Source: Streptomyces sp. NBC_00708 (GTDB taxonomy: Bacteria; Actinomycetota; Actinomycetes; Streptomycetales; Streptomycetaceae). From it: a stretch of 64,000 nt of DNA. The notes beneath the pieces are model-generated. The model did not search any database and was not told the DNA's origin. It worked only from the letters and a program-made list of their open reading frames with translations. Positions 26,891 to 35,560 of the stretch are shown here, piece by piece. Positions within the stretch are counted from its first letter, which is position 1. Each line of letters begins with the position of its first letter. The stretch lies in the NCBI GenBank assembly GCA_036226585.1, contig CP108997.1:1-64000 (forward strand), in the 5' to 3' direction. The position numbers and the translations under genes were made by a program.

Positions 26891-27386
26891 GGGCCTGGAT
26901 GACGGGTGGGGGGCCGGGGCGGGCCGAACCTGTCGCGGCAGGCTATGCGCGAGATGGTGCGAAACTCGTCCGCGCAGCCGCCGGAGCGCACGCGGACGCT
27001 CAGCAGCGCGGGCAGATCGAGGTCTGGACAAGGCGCGGGGGCGGGGCGCAAATCGCCCGCCAGATTAAGGACCCTCTCCCGCCGCGTGCTGACGGCCGAA
27101 ACGGACCTCGCTGCCGCACGGACCGGTGGGGCGCCGCTCCTGGTTCAAAGAACCCGGCCCCCCTGCCATGCCCCAAAGGCAGGTACTGCTTCAACGACGA
27201 TGACAGCGGCGGCAGGGACCGGCGGCCGCTCCCTCACGAAGAACGGCTCAAGCTGATCATCGGCACACGCAACACAGGTCCCAAACAGACCACGCAACGA
27301 CTCCATGCTCAGCCACGGCCCGCCTCCCCCACCGGGCAGGCCGGGGAGGCCACTTGTCCTGAGTATGCTGCCGCGCCTGGGAGGAA
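26891..27386. other. Intergenic stretch, no supported gene
   Basis: A minus-strand run SMESLRGLFGTCVACADDQL near 27290 looks protein-like for ~45 codons but has no family match. The remainder shows scattered frames with low coding quality. Confidence 0.4.
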
Positions 27387-27566
27387 TTGCATGACCCGGC
27401 CGGGCTGCGGCTGACCGGCCAGGGAGGGCTACTGCAGCAGTTGACCGAGCGGTTGCTGGAGTCAGCCCTGGAGGGCGGGATCGCGGATCATGTCGGCGAT
27501 GACAAGCACGACGCAGCCGGCCGGAACTGCGACAGCTCGCGGAACGGCACCCGTTCGAAGACGGTG
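27387..27566 (+). pseudogene. IS256-family transposase, N-terminal fragment (second copy)
   Basis: Reads GLRLTGQGGLLQQLTERLLE, then SALEGGIADHVGDDKHDAAG, then SSRNGTRSKTV. This is the N-terminus of an IS256-type transposase and differs in sequence from the copy at 18433. It ends abruptly before the catalytic domain. Confidence 0.85.
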
Positions 27567-27827
27567 AGCCCTTTCCAAGCCTGCGGCGTTGCGCAGAAGT
27601 TGGACGGCCCTGCGCAACGACGAAGCTCCTGGTGGACGAGTTCCCGACCAAGATCATCCGTGTCCGCCAGGAAGTTCGTGTGCTTGTCTACCCTCGTCGA
27701 TCGATCTGTCCACCCGACGCCGAACCTGGTCCGGTCTCGCGACGGGCCGGGTGGGCCGGCCCTGACTGGAGCTTCTGCCCGTAGCGCGGACGAGGCGCCC
27801 GCTGGACGGCCACTCACGCGTGCCGGC

Positions 27828-28052
27828 TCAGGCGAGGTGCTTGCTGAAGAACTCGACCAGCTTGGCGACGGCAGGGGTCACGTACTGGTCGCGGTCGTAA
27901 AGATCGACGTGGGTAGCGCCGTCGACGAGGATCAGCTCGGCGTTGCCGGGGCTGTCGGCGACGGCCTTCTCGGAGAACCCGCAGGTCACCGCCTCGGTCC
28001 CGGCGATCATGAGCAGCGGGCGGGGCGCGACCTTCGCGACGCGGGCTCGCCG
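27828..28052 (-). pseudogene. Alpha/beta hydrolase, C-terminal fragment
   Basis: The last ~75 codons read VAPRPLLMIAGTEAVTCGFS, then LILVDGATHVDLYDRDQYV, then AVAKLVEFFSKHLA. They contain the late His (ATHVDLY) of an alpha/beta hydrolase. The nucleophile and N-terminal half are absent. At its 5' edge the sequence switches to an unrelated fragment on the other strand. Confidence 0.65.
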
Positions 28053-28055
28053 GCG

Positions 28056-28220
28056 GCTTCGGCGCTGCGGAGGTTCGCGGAGTTCGCCACCATCCGCTGG
28101 GACGCCTTCCGCTACGCCGGTGCCCCCGAACAGCACCTTGTGCTCTGGTCGGCCGAGTCCGGCACCCCGGACGCGGAGCGACTGGTCGCTCTGGCCCTCA
28201 GCACGGCCCAGAGTCCGTGA
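28056..28220 (+). pseudogene. C-terminal fragment of an MmyB-like regulator
   Basis: About 50 codons read RWDAFRYAGAPEQHLVLWSA, then ESGTPDAERLVALALS, then a stop. The pattern matches the end of the two intact MmyB-domain regulators in this window (LVLFSAAPGSPGAEALALL). Only the tail survives. Confidence 0.5.
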
Positions 28221-28692
28221 CCTTCCTGAGCACCACGGAGACCGGAAGGTTCGAGGAGCAGCGGACCGTCACCACTTCCGAAACACGCCGTAGGAGAGCG
28301 CCTGCTCACGTTCCGCGCGGGGCTGCGGCTGTTCCTCGGCCGGTTGCTGGACGCCGACCCTGGGGCCGTCGCAACGGACGACGGCCCTTGTCCGTATTGC
28401 GGTCGGCTCCTGAAGATGGCGGCCATGTGGAGGCCGGCGAGGCAGACAGTGACGGCCTTGTCCTAACGGATGGCAAGGGCGCCATGCGTTGCACGCCTGG
28501 ATCGCGTCGTCCGCCAACTTTGGGCGGGCGACCAGCAGCTCAGCGATCTGCTCAAGCTCAGCGCACAGGTCGTCCAGCCGTAGCTGGCTCACGAGTGGGC
28601 CGGCCTGCTCTCCCACCAGCAGACCGCAGACCTGACGCCTGCACGGCAGATGTGAACACCAAGCCTCACACTGCCTGCCGTGCACGAGCTTG
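28221..28692. other. Intergenic stretch, no supported gene
   Basis: A minus-strand run LRLDDLCAELEQIAELLVAR near 28560 is helical but isolated. No start, RNA structure or IS signature was found. Confidence 0.45.
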
Positions 28693-29568
28693 TCAGGCGG
28701 CGGGGGTGGGGTAGCCGTCGTAGAAGCCGCGGCCGGTCTTCACCCCGAGGTGGCCGGCATCGACGTAGCCGCGGAGCAGCTTGCGCGGCCCCTCGGGCAG
28801 GTGCGGGTTCTCGGCGGCGTAGTGGTTCTCGATGTCGAGCACCACGTCGAGGCCGACCTGGTCCATCATCCGGAACGGGCCGGCCTTCAGGCCCATGTTG
28901 ATCTGCCACATCTGGTCTACGTCCTGAGGGGTGGAGACGCCCTCGGCAACCACGGCCAGGGCCTCGCGCTTGATGGCGGCCCAGATGCGGTTGAAGATGA
29001 AGCCGGTGCTTTCCTTGTGGGCCTCGAACGGGAAGACGCCGTACTTGGGCAGTTCGTCCTTGAGGAAGGACAGCACGTCCGGGTCGGTCCGGCCGTCGGA
29101 CATCAGGTCGACGGCGTTCTGCTTCGGCGGCATGTAGAAGTGCATGTTGACGACGCGTTCGGTGTGGGTGACCCCGTCGATGAACTGGCTGGTCGGGTAG
29201 GACGAGGAGTTGCTGGCGAGGATCGCGTCGGAGGCGGCCTGCCGGTCGAGGTCGGCGAAGACCGTCTTCTTCAGGTCGAGGTGCTCGGGCACGGCCTCCA
29301 CGACCAGCCAGGCATCGGCCACGGCGTCGGCCTGGTCGTCATGGGCCACGGCGGTGCCTGGCCGGCCGGCCTCGACGGTGGCGGCGACCTCGCCGATGTG
29401 CTCGGAGACGTAGGCGACGGCCTGCTCGGCGACGGCGCGGTTGGGGTCGAAGATCCGGACCTCTCCACCGCGGGTGGCGAACATCAGGGCGATCCGGCGG
29501 CCGAGGGTGCCCGCGCCGATCACGGTGACGGGGCGGGACTCGATGCGGGTAGGAAGGACGAAAGCCAT
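28693..29568 (-). CDS. 3-hydroxyacyl-CoA dehydrogenase family protein (third gene of operon)
   Basis: 291 residues. GAGTLG (18-23) is the NAD-binding motif. ASNSSSYPTSQF and VVNMHFYMPP match the HADH active-site region, and a helical C-terminal domain follows (FIFNRIWAAIKREALAVV, GPFRMMDQVGLDVVLDI). NMHFYMPP in place of GxHFFNP suggests a non-CoA or unusual hydroxyacid substrate. It is the last gene of the run 31424 to 28693, 42 bases after the SMP-30 gene. Confidence 0.88.
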   Translation of the reverse strand: MAFVLPTRIESRPVTVIGAGTLGRRIALMFATRGGEVRIFDPNRAVAEQAVAYVSEHIGEVAATVEAGRPGTAVAHDDQADAVADAWLVVEAVPEHLDLKKTVFADLDRQAASDAILASNSSSYPTSQFIDGVTHTERVVNMHFYMPPKQNAVDLMSDGRTDPDVLSFLKDELPKYGVFPFEAHKESTGFIFNRIWAAIKREALAVVAEGVSTPQDVDQMWQINMGLKAGPFRMMDQVGLDVVLDIENHYAAENPHLPEGPRKLLRGYVDAGHLGVKTGRGFYDGYPTPAA

Positions 29569-29610
29569 GGCTCTGCTCTTTCGGAGGGGTGGGGGGTGTG
29601 CGGTCCGCGG

Positions 29611-30531
29611 TTACGGCAGGAACAGTCCGGTCAGCGGGGTGCCGAGGGCGGCCACCTCGCGCGGCGCGCGGCCCGCGGCGGGGCCGTCCGGAAGCGGGAC
29701 TTCGCGGATGTGTCCGCCGAGGTCGGCGACGTAGGCGAGGCCGGCGGTGGCGTCGACGGCGAGTCCGATCGCCTCGGCGAAGCCGGACGCCAGAATCTCC
29801 GGTGGCGTGCCGGACGCGCCGGGGCCGGGCAACGGGGCCCGGTTGAGGGTGTTGCCGTCGGGGGCCGCGCCGCGGTCGGTCCAGTACAGGGTGTCGCTGT
29901 CGAGGTGCAGGTCGATCGGCTCGGGCAGGTGGTCCCAGAGCACCTCGACGTCGGTGCGGTGCTCGGCGCTTTGTCCGGCGGGGATCTCCAGTCCGGCTCG
30001 CAGGATGCGACCCCGGCCCCCCTTCGCGGGCCCTTTCTGGGTCCAGTACAGGTGGCCGCGGACGGGGTCGACGGCGATACCGACGCACTCGCCGGTGATC
30101 CCTTCGGCGGCGGGTGTCACCACGAGGTCGGTCAGGCCGCTGCCGTCGGTGCGCACCCGGCTGATCCGGTGGCCCTCGCGGTCGCACCAGTAAAGGGCGC
30201 CCGCGCCGTCGGATGTGAGCTGTTTGCCGGTGGTCATCGCCCCGGCCGGGACGAGGTCGCGCCGCGGGCCGCCGGGGTTCCAGCCGTGGACGCCGCCGTT
30301 GCGGCGGGAGAAGTCGTAGCCGCCCTCGCCCGGGGTGCCGGAGTCGATGTCGGGCGCGCCCATCGTGGTCCAGTACACGGCACCGTCCACCGCGACCACA
30401 CCGTCCGGGGAGTCCCCGGCGTCCTCGACCAGGGTACGCACCCGGCCGTCGGCGGTGTCCACCTCCAGCACCCGGCTCGGAACGAGCTGCAGCACCAGCA
30501 GGCGCTTCGGGGTCGCTCCGGCTGTGGTCAC
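29611..30531 (-). CDS. SMP-30/gluconolactonase-like beta-propeller protein
   Basis: 306 residues from the GTG at 30531, overlapping the upstream stop by 4 bases, which indicates translational coupling. Repeated propeller strands such as GAVYWTTMG, GALYWCDREGHRIS, GHLYWTQKG and DTLYWTDRG recur every ~45-55 residues. The YWT-type strands resemble both SMP-30 lactonases and LDL-receptor YWTD repeats. No signal peptide. Between two hydroxyacid dehydrogenases, a lactone-hydrolysing role is reasonable but inferred. Confidence 0.82.
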   Translation of the reverse strand: MTTAGATPKRLLVLQLVPSRVLEVDTADGRVRTLVEDAGDSPDGVVAVDGAVYWTTMGAPDIDSGTPGEGGYDFSRRNGGVHGWNPGGPRRDLVPAGAMTTGKQLTSDGAGALYWCDREGHRISRVRTDGSGLTDLVVTPAAEGITGECVGIAVDPVRGHLYWTQKGPAKGGRGRILRAGLEIPAGQSAEHRTDVEVLWDHLPEPIDLHLDSDTLYWTDRGAAPDGNTLNRAPLPGPGASGTPPEILASGFAEAIGLAVDATAGLAYVADLGGHIREVPLPDGPAAGRAPREVAALGTPLTGLFLP

Positions 30532-31424
30532 TTCCGGCCTCCTTCGGTGACGCCGGTCGGAGGCTCGGGCCAGTCCAGCGGGACGAGGGCGGCCCTGGTG
30601 CGCCGGTCGCGGAGTTCGGCGAGGCGCCGGTATGCCTGCTCACCGGTGCCGTAGGCCGCTTCGACCGCGTCGAGGACCTCGCCCATGCCGGCTGGGTCGG
30701 GGCTGCCGATCTCGAAGGTCAACTGGGACCCCACGTGCTCCACCAGGTGCCGCATGCCGGCCGGTCCGCCGCCGAGGCTGCCACTTTCGAACGGTCCGAT
30801 GGTGGCCCAGCGCAGTCCGAGGGAGGCGCGGACCAGGTCGTCGAGGTCCGACACGTCGATGACGCCCTGCTGCACCAGGTAGGTGGCCTGGTCGTTGAAG
30901 ACTTTCTGCAGGCGGTTGCCGACGAAGCCCGGGATCTCCCTCTTCAGCCGGATCGGCAGCTTGCCGAGCCCGCGGTACGCCTCCATGGCCCGGTCCACCG
31001 TCGCTGCGGAGGTCTCCGGTCCGGGCACCACCTCCACCAGTGGCATCAGCTCGGGCGGGTTGAACGGGTGACCGATCACGATCCGGTCCGCCGCCGGGTT
31101 GCCCTTCGCGATCACGGAGGGCAACAGCGAGGACGAGGACGAGGCCAGCACCACGCCGTCCGCCGTGTGCGCGGCCAGCGTGCCGAACATCTGCTCCTTG
31201 ACGTCGGTGCGCTCGGGCCCGGCTTCCTGGACGAAGTCGGCGCCGGCCGCTGCGGCGGCCAGGTCGCCGGTCGCCGTCACCTCGAGGCCCGCCAGGTCGC
31301 GGGCCACCACCTCGGCCAGGTCGGGCCGCGGGTCGCTGATCCGGACCTCCCAGCCCGCCTCGCCGAACAGCCGTGCCCACGAGATGCCGATGACACCGGC
31401 TCCGACGATCGTCACAACCGCCAT
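30528..31424 (-). CDS. 3-hydroxyacyl-CoA dehydrogenase, NAD-binding (lambda-crystallin/gulonate dehydrogenase-like)
   Basis: 298 residues from the ATG at 31424; GGGGTGA lies upstream. GAGVIG (8-13) binds NAD. SSSSSLLPS and GHPFNPPELMPLVEVVPG are the classic HADH catalytic segment with its His. The C-terminal domain has EIPGFVGNRLQ. The short single-domain form with GHPFNPP is seen in L-gulonate/carnitine-type dehydrogenases. First gene of a three-gene operon, opposite the LysR gene at 31623. Confidence 0.9.
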   Translation of the reverse strand: MAVVTIVGAGVIGISWARLFGEAGWEVRISDPRPDLAEVVARDLAGLEVTATGDLAAAAAGADFVQEAGPERTDVKEQMFGTLAAHTADGVVLASSSSSLLPSVIAKGNPAADRIVIGHPFNPPELMPLVEVVPGPETSAATVDRAMEAYRGLGKLPIRLKREIPGFVGNRLQKVFNDQATYLVQQGVIDVSDLDDLVRASLGLRWATIGPFESGSLGGGPAGMRHLVEHVGSQLTFEIGSPDPAGMGEVLDAVEAAYGTGEQAYRRLAELRDRRTRAALVPLDWPEPPTGVTEGGRK

Positions 31425-31622
31425 GAAGATCACCCCAAAGGAATCAGAAGAACATGAGAGCCGGCCCCAGTCCGTCACCGGAACGGATTCCAGGAGATGG
31501 GCCGCCCGGCGGGGCGGCAAGCCGACGGGGCCGAACGGGTCGGGCTGCGGCGGTGTCCCACGGGCCGTGCACGATCTAGTCCACACCCGCCCGGAGGAGT
31601 CTGTCCAATATATGTTTGTGTC

Positions 31623-32546
31623 ATGGAAGATAGGCCTGAAGATATTGCGTTGTCTCGGCGGCTGCTGGAGCAGTTCCTCACCGTGGCCCGGGAAGGGCAC
31701 TTCGGACGGTCCGCCGAGCTCCTCGGCATGAGCCAGCCGCCGCTCAGTCAGTCGATCCAGCGCCTGGAGCGGATGCTCGGTGTCCGCCTGCTGGACCGCG
31801 GCCCCGGCGGGGCCCGGCCGACCGCCGCCGGGCGGGTGTTCGCCGCTGACGCGCAGCGACTGCTCGACCTGCAGGGCGCCGCGGTCGCCCGGGCCCGCCG
31901 GGTCGCCGACGGCGTCGAGGGCGACCTCCGGGTCGGTTACGTCAGCCTGCTCAGTCACCTCTACCTTCCGGCGGTGCTGCGCGCTGCTGCCGAGGAGCTC
32001 CCGGGGCTGCGCATCCACCTCCGGCACGGCTCCTCGGGCGCGGTGGCCGACCAGGTGCGGACCGGCTTGATCGACCTCGGCTTTCTGCGCGACCCTGCCC
32101 GACTCTCCGCCGACCTGGTCAGCGCTGTCGTGGCCACCGAGCGGATCGAGGCCGCCATCCCCCGCTGCCACCGCCTCGCCGGTACCGACAGGATCGGACT
32201 GGACCGCCTCCGCGACGAGGACTTCGCGCTGCCCGACCCCACCGCCCTGCCGGTGCTGGCCGAGCAGGTCCACCTGGCCTGCCACCGGGCCGGCTTCACC
32301 CCCCGGGGCATCGTCCTGGCCGACGACCTCAGTGGCCTGCTCAGCCACGTCGCCGCCGGACGATGTGTCAGCCTGCTGCCCGCAGGGGCCCGGCAGCTCA
32401 CCGACGAGGTGGTGCTCCTCCCCCTGCTGGGCGACACAGGCGACCTGCGGACCACCGTCCGGGCCGTGCACCGCACCGACGCAGACCCGACCGTGACCCG
32501 CCTGCTCCAGGTGATCGCGGGCCTGCGCCCCGGGCACGCCCACTGA
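31623..32546 (+). CDS. LysR-family regulator of the dehydrogenase operon
   Basis: 307 residues. HTH: LLEQFLTVAREGHFGRSAEL, then LGMSQPPLSQSIQRLERMLG. An effector domain follows. It is divergent from the HADH operon with a 198-base intergenic region. The AT-rich AATATATGTTTGTG just before the start is a plausible LysR site. LysR genes placed this way usually activate the facing catabolic operon when the substrate is present. Confidence 0.92.
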   Translation: MEDRPEDIALSRRLLEQFLTVAREGHFGRSAELLGMSQPPLSQSIQRLERMLGVRLLDRGPGGARPTAAGRVFAADAQRLLDLQGAAVARARRVADGVEGDLRVGYVSLLSHLYLPAVLRAAAEELPGLRIHLRHGSSGAVADQVRTGLIDLGFLRDPARLSADLVSAVVATERIEAAIPRCHRLAGTDRIGLDRLRDEDFALPDPTALPVLAEQVHLACHRAGFTPRGIVLADDLSGLLSHVAAGRCVSLLPAGARQLTDEVVLLPLLGDTGDLRTTVRAVHRTDADPTVTRLLQVIAGLRPGHAH

Positions 32547-32689
32547 TGTTTCGTTGGGTCTGCTCTGCGCGGACGCAGCGCCCCGGCGCCTTCGCAGGGG
32601 CTTGCGCTGTGGTGCGAAGTCGGTCCTCACCCCGGTAGTCATCTCCAACATGGACGAGATCAACGAACCGACCACGCTCTCCGGCCCGG

Positions 32690-32935
32690 TCACCGCCGGC
32701 GAAACAGTGATCCTGCGCGCCACCAAGCAGTAGCCCGGCATGGAGTTTCCGGGCACGCATAAGAGGCCGCGGGGCGGCGGACCAAGCTCGCCGCCGCGAT
32801 GTTCTGCCACATCGCCGCCGACCTCGCGCTTACCTCGCCGACCAGGGCGGGGATCTGCCGGATCCAGGGTCGCTCGCCGTGCTCGGCGATCCGCTCCCGC
32901 ACCGCGCGCAGGACTGCCTCCTGCCGCGACGACAA
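32690..32935 (-). pseudogene. LexA-like DNA-binding domain, decayed
   Basis: LSSRQEAVLRAVRERIAEHG, then PWIRQIPALVGEVSARSAA, resembles the winged-helix N-terminus of LexA (RQ-x-x-VL-x-x-I, then VREIG-x-x-VGL-S-S). After that the sequence loses sense (PETPCRATAWWRAGSLF), with no peptidase domain. It may be a remnant of one of the short LexA-like proteins. Confidence 0.4.
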
Positions 32936-33187
32936 CCCAGTGGTCTGGCGGCTCGATCCGACGGATCGCGGCGACGGTCTGTTGATGGCAGGTGGAGCCG
33001 TCGCGGTGGAGAAGTCCGTGAGGAGGCCGCTGTCCGGACGCAGAACGACCCGCGCCCGCAGAACTTGGTCAAGGGAGTGGGCGGCGCTCCTCGTCCGGTG
33101 GGCTCCACCCACCACGCTGAGTGGAGCCCACCGGGTGGATTCCACTCGGTGGATTCGCTCGGGCGGCCGGCCGCCGGTGTGCGGGCG

Positions 33188-33619
33188 CTAGCCGCAGGAG
33201 TGCCACGGCGTGTAGTAGTTGTCGACGAACTTGGTGCTGTCCGGCGTCCGCATCCACACCATCTCCCGGATGCAGGTTCCTACGCCGTCAATCGTCGCCG
33301 GCCCAGCAAAGGTCCTGTACATACCGGAGTCTCCCGACGCGGGATCGTAGCCGCCCTTCTGGTTCTCGATTCGGATGGAGGTATAGGTTGCCTGGTTCTC
33401 GTAGGCGCCTTTGACGAAGACGGAGCAGTTGCGGCTGCCGTCGAAGTAGTCGTAGATCGTCCCTGCCTGACGCCCCCAGGCGTCGTAGACAGGACCGGAC
33501 CAGGAGGAGCTTCCGGAACAGCCGTATCCTCCGGCGTGCGCGGCCGGAGCCGTGAGGGCCGTGGCGAGTACGGTGAGTGCACCAACGATCAGTGCGGATG
33601 TGCGCCTGCGAGCGTGCAT
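33188..33619 (-). CDS. Small secreted protein of unknown function
   Basis: 143 residues from the ATG at 33619 (AAGGGGATTACCT upstream). Signal peptide: basic start, hydrophobic LIVGALTVLATALTA, cleavage after AHA near residue 28. The mature part has Cys at CSGSS, NCSVF, TCIRE and HSCG, so one or two disulfides are likely. Its aromatic, Gly/Ser-rich composition suggests a small beta fold. No family is recognised. Confidence 0.82.
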   Translation of the reverse strand: MHARRRTSALIVGALTVLATALTAPAAHAGGYGCSGSSSWSGPVYDAWGRQAGTIYDYFDGSRNCSVFVKGAYENQATYTSIRIENQKGGYDPASGDSGMYRTFAGPATIDGVGTCIREMVWMRTPDSTKFVDNYYTPWHSCG

Positions 33620-34383
33620 AGGTAATCCCCTTGAAAGAGCCACTGTCGCGGGAAAGCTAGAGACGTGCACCAACGCGACACCAACCACACACCAACGTGC
33701 CGACCGCGGCAGAAGCCAGGTCACGCCTGCGGGGACTGAATGCCGAAGCCGGTGCGGAGCGTCGCGCGCCAACGGGGCGGGGCCGCCCATGCGGGCGGTG
33801 CCGCACTTGACGCTGGCGCACACCGGGTTCGGGGTGTGTGGACTGTCCTGCCCGCGGCGCTGCACCTCTTCGGTCTGCCGCGCACCACTCAGAAGAGGGT
33901 CGGCTTGGAACTCCTGACGAGGTGAGTGGCGGGGTCGGTAGGCTCGGTGAGGAGGAGACCGCATCCGGCCTCGCGGCGCTGGCGCCAAGGACAAGCTGAC
34001 CACCGCCAACACAGTCCTCCTCACCGTGCTCTGGCTGCGCGAACTCGGCACCCGAGATGGGGACAGTCAGGTTCCACGCACCTGCCGGCGTCACCGCATT
34101 CCTCACCAGCAGCCCCACGAAGATCAAGTCAGCATGTTGATTCTCTGCGAGCTCTTCAGTCAGGCACACGCGCCAGGGATCTCAGACAGGCGGTTGTCGT
34201 CGTCACGGATCGTGGTGGCCGCCTGTAGCCGTTCACGACCCGGATGAAGGGATCAGGTCCGAGGTGCTCCAGCTCGACCCGCGCTGGACGGCACGGTGGA
34301 GATCGGCGGCAGGGTCGTGCTGGCCCACCCCACCCGCCACGCGCCGGTGACCGCACCCGGCGCGGGAGCACCCCGCATCCGGC
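33620..34383. other. 764-base stretch without a supported gene
   Basis: A plus-strand run PKDKLTTANTVLLTVLWLRE near 33990 looks protein-like for ~25 codons and could be an IS or regulator remnant. Everything else is low-quality frames. No RNA gene was recognised. Confidence 0.45.
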
Positions 34384-35535
34384 TCAGCTGAGGCGCCCGC
34401 GCGGCAGGAACGACCGTCGCGCGCGCGGCGGTTCGGGCAAGGGCACCTCGTCGGCGCCCTCGCGGACGGCGCGTTCGGCCGCTTCCGCGTCGGCGCCCGC
34501 GGAGACCAGGACGTCCTGGACCACCAGCCGTACGTTCTCCCACATCGCGACAGCGGGCGCCGGCCCGGTCTCCGGCGCGTCCCGAACGATCCCGAGCGCC
34601 CAGCGGGTCGCGTGCCGGCGTACCGGCCGGCTGCCCGGGGCCGCCGCGAAGGAGGCCAGGACGCCCGAGAGGTCCCGCAGTACGGAGGCGAACTCCCGTT
34701 GGCACGCGCCGTCCAGGGTCAACGCGCGGCGGACGAGGGTGAAGCAGCTGTTGCCGAGCATATCGAGCTGGAGGGCGTCGGCCATCTCGCGGGAGAGGGG
34801 CCGCCGGTCCCTGCGGCGGTGGAGGGTGCGGCCGGCGACGCTGAGGCTGTCCGCCCGCGCCCGGCCCAGCTCGTCGAGCAGGGTGTACACCGTGCGCACC
34901 TCCTCCCAGGTGCGGGCGGTCCGCTCTTCCTCCGGTGCTTCCAGCTCGCGGGCGGTGAACTCCAGGGTGTCGGCCAGACCTGACAGGGTGGTGGACTCGG
35001 CCCTCCTGAGCAGGGCGACCGGGTGCACGGGGAAGAGGAGCTGGCTGAAGACCAGGGCCACGGCGCCGCCGACCAGAGCGTCCAGGACCCGGTTCGTCCC
35101 GGCCTGTCGCCCGGCGGCGACGCAGATGACGGCACCCACGGCTGCCTGGGCCATGGTGATGCGCTCGCCGTCCAGGACCAGGGTGATCAGGAGCGCGGCG
35201 AACACGGCCAGGCCGAAGGCGGCGGTGCCGTGGCCGAGGAGCGCGTAGGCCAGGTCCCCGACAACGACCCCCGTGATGACACCGACCAGGACCCGGACGG
35301 TGTTGGTGCCGCGTCCGCCGAGCGGGGTGTTGAGGGCCACCAGGGTGGCGATCGGGGCGAACAGCGGGACGTGGTGGTCGATGAGGTCGTCCGCGATCCA
35401 CCAGGACAGCGCGGCTGCCACGGCCTGCTGAAGCATCGGCCAGAGGTTGTCGCGCACCCGCCTCAGGACCTTCGCCGCCGTGCTCCCGCGCCCGGCCTCG
35501 GAGGCGTGGGGGATCATGGCGGGCTTCCCGGGCAT
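34384..35535 (-). CDS. FUSC-family membrane protein (aromatic acid exporter-like)
   Basis: 383 residues. The first ~170 residues contain six closely spaced membrane segments (VAAALSWWIADDL, FAPIATLVALNTPLG, VLVGVITGVVVGDLAYALLG, FGLAVFAALLITLVLDG and others). A long cytosolic helical half follows (EEVRTVYTLLDELGRARADS). This is the fusaric-acid-resistance/AaeB-type layout. It starts 26 bases after the zwf-like stop on the same strand, so it is probably the third gene of that operon. Confidence 0.85.
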   Translation of the reverse strand: MPGKPAMIPHASEAGRGSTAAKVLRRVRDNLWPMLQQAVAAALSWWIADDLIDHHVPLFAPIATLVALNTPLGGRGTNTVRVLVGVITGVVVGDLAYALLGHGTAAFGLAVFAALLITLVLDGERITMAQAAVGAVICVAAGRQAGTNRVLDALVGGAVALVFSQLLFPVHPVALLRRAESTTLSGLADTLEFTARELEAPEEERTARTWEEVRTVYTLLDELGRARADSLSVAGRTLHRRRDRRPLSREMADALQLDMLGNSCFTLVRRALTLDGACQREFASVLRDLSGVLASFAAAPGSRPVRRHATRWALGIVRDAPETGPAPAVAMWENVRLVVQDVLVSAGADAEAAERAVREGADEVPLPEPPRARRSFLPRGRLS

Positions 35536-35560
35536 GCCGCCGGGACGGGCCGCCCGGTCG

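Noticed and set aside
28690..30654. 654-codon plus-strand frame opposite the HADH/SMP-30 operon
   Set aside because: A shadow of high-GC coding on the other strand, with no recognisable protein.
32650..32733. 27-codon plus-strand frame starting MDEINEPTTLSGPV
   Set aside because: Plausible ATG but no family, no clear ribosome site, and it overlaps the LexA-like remnant region.
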